A stretch of 42,595 nucleotides of DNA from Chlorokybus atmophyticus (lineage: Eukaryota; Streptophyta; Chlorokybophyceae; Chlorokybales; Chlorokybaceae): the NCBI GenBank assembly GCA_009103225.1, contig RHPI01001428.1, positions 1-42,595 of the forward strand, in the 5' to 3' direction. Within the stretch, counting starts at the first letter, position 1; each line of letters starts with the position of its first letter. A program made the translations under genes and the position numbers. A model generated the notes under the pieces. The model did not search any database. It was not told where the DNA came from and saw nothing but the letters and a program-made list of their open reading frames with translations. Below are positions 35,001 through 42,595 of this stretch, one piece after another.

Positions 35001-37887
35001 TCATTTTGCTGGCTTCAACGCAGCTATCTGCAGCATTTTGCGGGCTCTGGATATTGGGGATCACAGCACCTTTGACACGTCCTTGCAACATGCTCGTCAA
35101 GGCATCATCCGCTCCGTTGTGCTGACGAGTGCTGAAAGCGTACAGAGTCAACAGCCTTCGATCTTGCAATTGGACATGCTGGAAGACTTGGCATGCGTAT
35201 GGCCTCTGCGCTGGCCGACAGATCACACAGTGACGGTCGATGCCACTGAGAGTGGTGCTCATCCATCAGACTTGCAGATTGACACCTTGCAGCAGCGATG
35301 GCTGCAGTCAAGCACTCGCAAACTGTCTCGCTTTGATCTTGTGGAGCCGCGTCTGGCGTTGGGGAAGACGCTGCTTCAAGCGCTGAAGCGGGAGGATCGC
35401 TTGCCTTCGCATCTCCTCAACATGGCGCGGTCAGCTCGCAAGGCTGGGTATTTTGGTCACAGTGAGGCTGCCATGTACGAGTTGAAACTGCTATCCAGTG
35501 TAAGGCCAGAATTGAGCCAGCAGCTGCCTAATGCCTGGCGCATCGAGGAAGCCAAACTGCTTTGGGGCCAGCAGCAGCACCGCCTGGCCATCAACCTTGG
35601 CAAATTCTTACTGCAAGCTCCGCCGCAATCACAGTCCTCTGCTGCTGTCGTACGCTCCAGCCTGCAATCCCTGGTGGGCCAGTGGCTGTCACAAACCCAT
35701 GCTGAGAGCTCACGAGTTATTTTGAACACTTACTTGGAAGGTGCAGTTCAAGGTCTGCAATCTGAGCAGCCTTTGTTGCCAGCAAATAGGCAGGCGTTTT
35801 CGAAAGCTCAATACCGCCTGGCACAGTTTGCTGACAGCCTGTTCCGAAGCCTGGATTCGCAAATTCAGTCCATTGAGTGGCAGAGAGCTGACACAGTGCG
35901 CAAGCATAAACAGGAAGAGTTCACGGAACTTGAGCGGCGCATCGCCAAAACACGTGACAAATACGTTGCTGCCAATTTGGGCCGCCAGCTCACAACATTG
36001 AAGAAGGAGCTCGCATATGACGAGGAGCATGAAAACCGCCTCACAGAAGACAGAAGCAGCTACCTGCATATGGCAGTCCAGAGCTTCTACGGTTGCTTGT
36101 CAACTGGCAACAAATTTGACATGCAAAGCGTTTTCAGACTGGTGTCCCTGTGGTTTGCATTCTCAACTCTACCCACCATGAACGATGAGATCGTTACTGC
36201 GGTCCGTCAGGTGCCATCGTACAAGTTCCTGCCCCTTGTATACCAGATTGCATCGCGCCTCAGCTCAAGTCGGAGCGGGCCCCTCGCTGAAAGTGGCTTC
36301 TTGAACGCACTGAGTGAGCTGCTATTCAAACTGGCAAGTGATCACCCATACCACGCCCTGTACCAGCTTTTCGCATTACATAATGGTGATCGCGTGAAAG
36401 ATGATGCAGCTTGCAAGGCTCAGCTCTTTGAATTTGACCGTGACAAGAAGGCGGCGGCAACGGAGCTGCTTGGGCGCATACGCAAACACAGCCAATCGCT
36501 TAATGGAATCATCAGTCAAGTGGATAAGCTGATTGACCTATACATCGTACTGGCAGAGCTACCCAACATCAAGACTGCATCTGGACACACAGTACCTGGT
36601 CAAATGCCGCGCGATATGCGCAATCTGCATGGTCTTGACTTGGTGCCAGTGATCACAGCGAAGCTTCCTGTGGACCCCAGTGGGAAGTATCCTACAGACA
36701 GTTTCCCTCACATTGTTCGGTTTGCTGAGGAGATCCAGCTTGTAGGTGGCATCAATGCACCCAAGCTGATTCAGTGCATAGGCTCTGACGGCCAGCATTA
36801 CCGCCAGCTGGTCAAGTCCGGCAATGATGATCTTCGCCAGGATGCTGTGATGGAACAACTGTTCGGGCTGGTTGACACCCTGCTGCAGCATAACCCTGAA
36901 ACACTGCGCCGCAACCTGCGCATGCGCACGTACAAGGTCATCCCGTTCACACCCACTGCTGGTGTTGTCGAATGGGTGGAAAACACAATGCCTGTTGCTG
37001 AGTATCTGCTAGGAACGGGCAGCAGGAAAGCAGGCGCTCATGCAAAATACAGGCCCAATGATTACACTTACCAGGATTGCCGGGACACGATGGCCAGTGT
37101 GGCAAAAGCAAAACCCGGCAAGCAAAGGTCGGTGTTTGACAATATATGTAAGAGTTTCCACCCTGTCTTTCATCACTTTTTCCTGGAGACGTTTCCGCAT
37201 CCTGCCACATGGTTCCAGCGGCGATTGGCTTACACGCGTAGTGTTGCGGTTAGTTCCATGGTCGGTTACATCATTGGCCTTGGTGACCGGCATTCCTCGA
37301 ACATCCTGATTGACAAGTTTACCGCTGAGGTCATTCATATAGACCTCGGCATTGCCTTTGAGCAGGGCAAACTCCTCAACACTCCTGAGGTTGTTCCCTT
37401 TCGGCTTACGAGGGACTATGTCGATGGCATGGGTGTTTGTGGAGTGGAGGGCGTGTTCCGGCGTTGCTGCGAGCTTGTGCTCGAAGTCATGCGCAACAAT
37501 AAGGATGCGCTCGTGACCATTATTGAAGTGTTCTTGCATGATCCGCTGTACAAATGGGCTTTATCTCCCTTCAAAGCACTGCAACGGCAGCGCGACGCAG
37601 CTGAGTCAGTGCAGGCACTAACAGCAAGCGCGGAGACGACTGAAGGAAATAAGGGCGCGGAAAGGGCACTGCTGCGGATCAAGCAGAAGCTGGATGGCTA
37701 TGAAGACGGGGAAATGCGGGGAGTCCAGGGCCAGGTGCTTCATGCATGTTGTATGGGCACTTGACCGCAGGGTTATCTACATACATAGCTCATTAAGTTC
37801 TCTCATTAGGTGCAGCAGCTGATACATGATGCGCAAGACCCGGACAAGCTGTGTACGATGTTTGCAGGCTGGGGAGCTTGGATGTGA
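26004..37887 (+). CDS. ATM: ATM, PIKK-family DNA double-strand-break kinase, many exons
   Basis: The start ATG at 26004 opens a TAN-like N-terminus (VQRLADKLRDDRARTRK). Exons I could fix at the 5' end are 26004-26072, 26636-26735, 26857-27009, 27062-27137, 27172-27305, 27400-27592, 27700-27856 and 27941-28047, all with consistent phases. More short exons follow to 30.7 kb, then long exons of HEAT repeats (to 33098), an exon about 33240-34496, 34582-34675, 34778-37734 and the last, 37810-37887. The FAT domain includes IYTQIDEPDSIYGVARTHK. The kinase domain has QLVKSGNDDLRQDAV, the catalytic loop GLGDRHSSNIL and metal-binding HIDLGIAFEQG. The FATC tail ends QDPDKLCTMFAGWGAWM, close to animal ATM, which separates it from ATR, TOR and DNA-PK. 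ATM is recruited by MRN to DNA breaks and phosphorylates checkpoint and repair factors. No lesion was found in the exons I checked. Exon limits between 28.1 and 30.7 kb are not resolved. Confidence 0.95.
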
Positions 37888-38303
37888 TAGGGACGATAGA
37901 AGCTGGCAGATGTTGCCTTGGGTGTGTGTTGGTTGTAAGGTCGTAGTGTATGTATGTATGCCTATACTCTTGCATAGGGGTCGCGTGTCTCAATGACAAT
38001 CATCATTGTCATAAGGAGACTGACTTGGCTGGTATTTCTTACCAACTTCTCACGCTCACCTCCCACGCATCCACTCCGTTTACAGTAACCTCACTCTTCG
38101 CAGTGCACAACACTATGCTTGCAGGTGCAGGTTTGCTTAGTGGGATTCTCAACCTCGCCCAGCTTGTGTCAACCGAGCTGTTTGAGGTGGCGTGCCAGTG
38201 AAACCATCTGAGGGTTGTGTATGCAGTTGACAGTGAAGAGAGGTGTGTAACCCTGAACTGTGCATAGGGCATCCGCAGTAGTGCACAGAGTACTGTGCAT
38301 GTG
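37888..38303. other. Spacer between ATM and the reverse-transcriptase fragment
   Basis: No gene seen. It may contain eroded upstream parts of the retroelement; I could not recognise a polymerase active-site motif with confidence. Confidence 0.45.
37934..37938 (+). terminator. Possible TGTAA polyadenylation signal of ATM
   Basis: TGTAA, the usual polyadenylation signal in chlorophyte algae such as Chlamydomonas, lies 47 nt after the ATM stop codon. The same pentamer lies about 105 nt after the stop of the gene ending at 8460. Weak evidence, since a pentamer is common by chance. Confidence 0.3.
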
Positions 38304-38757
38304 ACATGACACAGCATTTGAGCACACGGAAGGCACCAAGGTGCCCTTTCTGGACCTGGACATCTTCCAGACAGCAGACGGCCTCTGCACCAAGCTGTAC
38401 TCCAAGCGCGATCGGCCGGAGTTTTGCTGTATATACCACGCCACCGTGCTCCGCTACCAGCGTCCAACGTAGCACACAGTGTGAAACTAGGCGTGGTAGA
38501 GTCGCAGTTCATTCGTTTCACCCGCCTCTGCACTTATCGCTCGCATCTTGCATGCGATGACGGAGCTGTTGCTGGCGATGCAAACGATGGGCATCCTCTC
38601 AAGCGCCTGCTGGCGACGTAGAGCACGCATAATGAAGGATGGAAGCTACATCTACTGTACACAGCCGGCGCTGCTATACAAGATGGTGTTCCAGCAGCTG
38701 CAGCAGCAGCGTAAAGCCTCAACGCTGAACATGCATGTGGAGCAGGCTGCGTGGTGA
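38304..38757 (+). pseudogene. Decayed reverse-transcriptase fragment of a retroelement
   Basis: Three frames in succession read like the end of a retroelement reverse transcriptase. The first has VPFLDLDIFQTADGLCTKLY with SKRD. After a one-base change near 38456 comes PASNVAHSVKLGVVESQF with IRFTRLC. After another shift near 38545-38555 comes MTELLLAMQTMGILSSACWR. The order (FLDLDI ... LYSKRD ... KLGV..SQFIRF.RLC) matches the region after the active site in several non-LTR or DIRS-like algal elements. I cannot assign a clade. No catalytic YxDD block is intact here, so it is a non-functional 3' remnant. Confidence 0.55.
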
Positions 38758-40298
38758 AGCAGCTTGCCCGATACACGGACGCAGCCGACCAACCCCACCA
38801 CCCAACCCCACCGGCCACGCCTAACTGCCAGTAGCAGCGCAGCAGCCCTTATCGGTGCAGTGCTGACATTGGCACTGCACTGCACTGCGAGAGTTAGGGT
38901 AGCGGGAGATGATGCAGCGTAGGCGCTGCGGCAGAGAGGGTGGCGGGGGAGAGGGAAAGCGAGAGGGAGGGAGTCGTCGTCCTTGCTGTTGCTGTGCGTG
39001 CCATTGCCAACACCTACTAACCCAGACCCATGTGAGCAGGTAAACACAAACTAACACGCGTGCATGCATGTCGAACGGGGTAGGTAAAGTACTGGTGTAG
39101 TGTAGTTGTGAAGGTTGTAGTGTACATAAACCCTGCGGTCGTACACTGGCAGTGTATTGACGTGTGAAGCGTGTGCTGGCTGCATGCGTCTGTCACACCC
39201 ATGCATGTATTAGCTTAAGCAGAACAGTACCATACTCCTTTTGTCCAGTCATGGTGTAGAGTGCTGATTGTTTGCGTGAATGTGAGTGTCGAGTCCATGC
39301 ATGTGTCGTGCTTGTTGCATTCATCACTTGCATATTCTGTACACTCATGCATGCCACAGTCCCTGCATCCTATTTGTTGTACAATGGAATAGGGTGACTT
39401 GTCATGGAATAGTATCAGGTGCATGCTTGCATGGGGTGGAGTAGAGGGGCCGGGAATGTAAGCAGACGGCACATAGTAGTGCGCAATGGCATACACATAA
39501 CAACGCGTGCAGGCATAGGGTGTACATCTCAATGGTACACATCATGCGCACTCATAAGCTTACAAGTAGGGCAGGCAAGGAAACACATCAACTGTGATTA
39601 CCAACCCGGTCAACTCGCTTACACCCAAGTGGAGCCTGTGTATTAAGCGTTGCAAAGATACTCGGACATTTAAGTTGATGCAGTGACTGCTCTAAGCGTG
39701 TAGTAGTTCTGTTGAACTTTGGCTTCGTTAAATGTATATGTAATTGCACACTTGTAGGCTAGGCGCTCACCAATCAAACAAAACTCTCTATGCATATGAT
39801 ATGTATTTGTAAACACCAAGAACTGGTGCGCAGTGTGCACTATACATATGCACGGCATTGTAAAAGGTAAAGTTGTCGAGGGTGGGCGGGACCAGGGCCA
39901 ATCACCTTTTAACAATGTGTTGCATGTGTGACACATGCAACACCGCACGGCGTTCCACTGCTTGCCCTGCTCCAGCGTTCGCCTGACTGTGTCGCTCCAT
40001 GTGTGACGTTGTTTTAATGATGCTGCTAGTGCATGCCACATGCCTTACCCCGCAATTTGTTGCACAGCATTTATAAGCATGTCATAGTGCTATGGCATGA
40101 GTATAACAGAGGCTCAGCCATCCTTGTAGTAATGATGTGCGTGCGTACGTGTGTTGATCTTGTGCAGTAATGCCCATTGCACAATTTTATCACTTTGTAC
40201 AACAATCTTCAACGCCTCCCCACACATGTCTTCAACAATGTAAAGCTAGCATAATCACACCGCAATCGAAGCTTACACAAGGGTTCATATTAAGCAAT

Positions 40299-40302
<4 letters not shown>

Positions 40303-40339
<37 letters not shown>
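40303..40339. repeat. (TA)n microsatellite, about 18 units
   Basis: Uninterrupted TA dinucleotide tract, followed within 500 bp by further TATATA-rich stretches (40738-40780). Likely length-polymorphic. Confidence 0.95.
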
Positions 40340-40345
<6 letters not shown>

Positions 40346-40849
40346 GGCAATAGTGACAAGCTTAATAGTGTCTAACTTTTAAGGTCTTCATGCCATTTAT
40401 ACTTCATTCATATCCCAAGTATTTATACTAATCTTCCACCCTCTCTTAACTACTAATCGCAATTGATTGTTAAGATACAACACTAGGGCAATGCACAAGG
40501 CTTTTAACTAGTATATATGTTGTACACATTGTGATGAGCGTGGATGGTTGCAAGCATAAGACATCACAAGTGTTAATGTGTCAGCCGATACTGCAATCTT
40601 TTCATACGATAACATAAATTACCGCAATCACATAGACCAATGTCATTTAATTTAAATGATATGCGTTAATGAGTCTATATATACATAAATATTTGCTTCG
40701 TAATAGTTTATGAACGCCAAGAAAAATGTACGGTTATATGTATATATATATATTTATATACACATATATATATATATTTATTAATGGTTAAAAAACGCCA
40801 AGGAAATGTAGTTATACGAGAATGTTGCAAGTTTATGGTGATTGCCACA

Positions 40850-40886
40850 AATCTGATTGACATCTCAACAAGATGTCAATCAGATT
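40850..40886. repeat. Perfect 16-bp hairpin with 5-nt loop
   Basis: AATCTGATTGACATCT (40850-40865) and its exact complement (40871-40886) flank the loop CAACA. A 16-bp perfect stem is not expected by chance at this spacing. It could be a foldback transposon remnant, a small-RNA hairpin or a protein-binding dyad. The surrounding DNA is AT-rich and non-coding. Confidence 0.85.
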
Positions 40887-41276
40887 CCAACTTAATGTGT
40901 ATGCATGGTGGCCTCGGGTACATTTGCTTTTACGGAATCTTGCTATATGCAACTCTTGTGTATTATATTATTGGTGGTCTTGCGAATTGTAGTATACAAT
41001 ATAGACCAATTCGATGCATAGCAATTAGCAATTATTATGACTGTTTATGTGTCCATGTACTTGTATACATTATGTTATGTACCTTCACATTAAGTATCTT
41101 GTACTGCATGCAACGGGCTTGACACACACCGAATGTTGTAAGTATAGAGCTCCACTCATAAAACACACACATACATTCCAAAGCAAATCTTCCTACATAA
41201 AATGATGTCATGGATGTGATATATACTATTTTTATCATATACACATGTCGTGCACAATGCACATTACATAATATGC

Positions 41277-41297
41277 GACATGTGTACGACACATGTC
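41277..41297. repeat. Perfect 9-bp hairpin
   Basis: GACATGTGT and its complement ACACATGTC flank a 3-nt loop ACG. A related ACACATGTCG lies about 40 bp upstream (41241-41250). Function unknown. Confidence 0.6.
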
Positions 41298-41934
41298 ATA
41301 TCTTTTTGATAATAATGTTTGAGTTACCACAACATGAAATCATAAGACCTCTTTTTGATTACATTATATTAAAGCAAGCCAATTAACAAACAACAAGTAT
41401 TTTTCATATAGTTAAAGTATGACTATTCTATCTGCATAATGCCGTACTACGAGGTCAAAATTGAATTGGTCAAGTTAGGACTTGTTTTACATCAAGTGAA
41501 CAGTACGTAAGTTCATTGGGTTACTACGTGAAACCAATATTAAATTACGTTTGCACTATTTTATATTGCAAGGTTAATCATGGTTTACGGTTCATGACCC
41601 GGTTACGTTGCAGCATGTGCATCAGTGCATGGTGTATGTTACACGTGTAAAACGAGAGATTCATGCGGCATGTGGCTCCACATCTGGCAAATTTGCCGAG
41701 TCGATTTTTACTGTTGCGGCTTAGAGGTGAAGAGTCTGCTATATTATAGTATAAGTTATTCTTAGCATCTCATAAATTTTTTGGAACTGACGAAAATACC
41801 GCCATTGATCACTCCCTTCCACATTTATGCTTTGCCATGGAAAAATGCATCTACAGCGCGTGCTGCACTGTACTTGCTCACCTCCGTTTTACGGTATTTC
41901 AAGGGCCCCGCTGCATTCTATACGAGAACATTAT

Positions 41935-42548
41935 GGTAAAGTGCCCTAATCTTCCCATTTGCCTATTTGGCCACTTGCGCTTTATGCAACGGTACATATA
42001 GTTGCAAATACTTGTGGCGGTAATATGTGGTAATAAAATTTTACTCATTAAGGGCTACCTATCGCACTAAACATTATTAAAAAAGATACAGTACAGCAAC
42101 CAAAGGATTTTTCCAAAGATCACTTTTCTAATTGTGCTGTTTAGGGTTTCGCGGCTACCCTTAATTATGACACCCCTACCAACTTAAAGCACCTTAACTT
42201 AGGCAACATTTCCAAACAGGGTAAAAACAAGTTTGTTGGAAAGTTCACGATGAATACAAGCCACTCCCCAAGTCTTATACAGTTTGACGCGGTTAGTAGA
42301 AAGTTATTACGTGCGCAATGCAATATGGCCGAATTAGGCAAAGTCTTTCAAGATGGGAAAGCTCTACCACCCCCACTTTGACCCACTATAACTTTCGCGA
42401 TACTACTCCAATTGTAAAAGTGAAAACATCCCCGCGTAGCTCCACTCTAGGGCTACAAGAAACATATGTAGTTGTTCGCCAGTAAGTCACACACGACGAA
42501 ACTATACCCTTAAAACCTAAAAAGTGCGCCAAATTAGGGCACTTTACC
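41935..42548. mobile_element. Candidate 614-bp non-autonomous element with 16-bp terminal inverted repeats
   Basis: GGTAAAGTGCCCTAAT (41935-41950) and its exact complement (42533-42548) bound a 614-bp AT-rich segment with no coding sequence. A TA dinucleotide lies two bases inside each outer edge, which would fit TA-targeting (Tc1/mariner-like) MITEs, but a TA inside an inverted repeat is not independent evidence. No longer target duplication was seen. The segment contains another TTTAGGGTTT motif at about 42143. Confidence 0.4.
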
Positions 42549-42579
42549 CTAACGACTTGGAATCACGGCGAGAGAGAGA

Positions 42580-42595
42580 CCCCCCCCCCCCCCCC
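42580..42595. repeat. Poly-C run at the window edge
   Basis: Sixteen C at the end of the window, preceded by GAGAGAGA. It may be a sequence or assembly end artefact, or a real homopolymer cut by the window. Confidence 0.8.

Larger units (their letters stand above)
38758..41934. other. Intergenic region, AT-rich in its right half, no supported gene
   Basis: No domain-bearing frame or exon chain was found on either strand. The first 0.5 kb is mixed in composition; from about 40 kb the DNA becomes AT-rich with TA tracts (40303-40339, 40738-40780). An open frame of 112 codons at 40784-41122 overlaps a perfect hairpin and looks like chance. Confidence 0.6.

Noticed and set aside
26004-37887. ATR, TOR, SMG1 or DNA-PK instead of ATM
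   Set aside because: The FAT segment with EPDSIYG and the kinase-to-FATC spacing and terminal GWGAWM match ATM; no FRB or SMG1-type insert is seen.
40784-41122. 112-codon open frame with hydrophobic stretches
   Set aside because: AT-rich chance frame that reads through a perfect hairpin; no neighbours, no splice signals, no recognisable family.

Overview
This is nuclear DNA of a eukaryote, most likely a green alga or an early-diverging streptophyte. Genes are split by short GT-AG introns, mostly 35-110 nt with a few longer. One gene is a KNOX transcription factor with a MEINOX region, an ELK box and a TALE homeodomain, a combination known from the green lineage. Short telo-box-like motifs (ATTAGGGTT or its complement) lie upstream of several genes. 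I could not identify the species. All exon joins are my own readings by frame, phase and splice sites; none has transcript support.

Region 1 (1-8460) is accessory DNA. A RING-like gene (221-1535, +) comes first. Next is what I read as one DNA transposon, roughly 1.8-7.45 kb. It has two convergent genes: a zinc finger-Tudor-like-cytosine-C5 methyltransferase (2019-3747, +) and a Plavaka-like transposase of the CMC/EnSpm group (7095-3951, -) that is broken or oddly spliced. Both outer flanks carry dense clusters of the heptamer GTACCAT, partly as palindromes, and such clusters look like subterminal transposase-binding or promoter sites. A small acidic coiled-coil gene (7605-8460, +) follows the right flank. 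A transposon that carries its own chromatin-reader-linked DNA methyltransferase is the most interesting object in the window.

Region 2 (8461-12528) is AT-richer DNA with no convincing gene, but with several perfect hairpins.

Region 3 (12529-37887) is dense host DNA arranged largely in head-to-head pairs. VPS4 (-) is paired with a large coiled-coil/pseudokinase/HECT-N-lobe protein (+). A small putative membrane protein (-) is paired with the KNOX gene (+). RAD51B (-) is paired with ATM (+). The last pair joins a DNA-break sensor kinase and a homologous-recombination factor across one 807-bp intergenic region that holds an E2F-type site and a telo-box, suggesting shared cell-cycle or damage control. 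The KNOX gene has an in-frame TGA between MEINOX and ELK/homeodomain. RAD51B lacks a recognisable Walker A exon next to the only ambiguous base in the window (24795).

Region 4 (37888-42595) contains a decayed reverse-transcriptase fragment, AT-rich intergenic DNA with hairpins and a (TA)n tract, and a possible 614-bp non-autonomous element bounded by perfect 16-bp inverted repeats.
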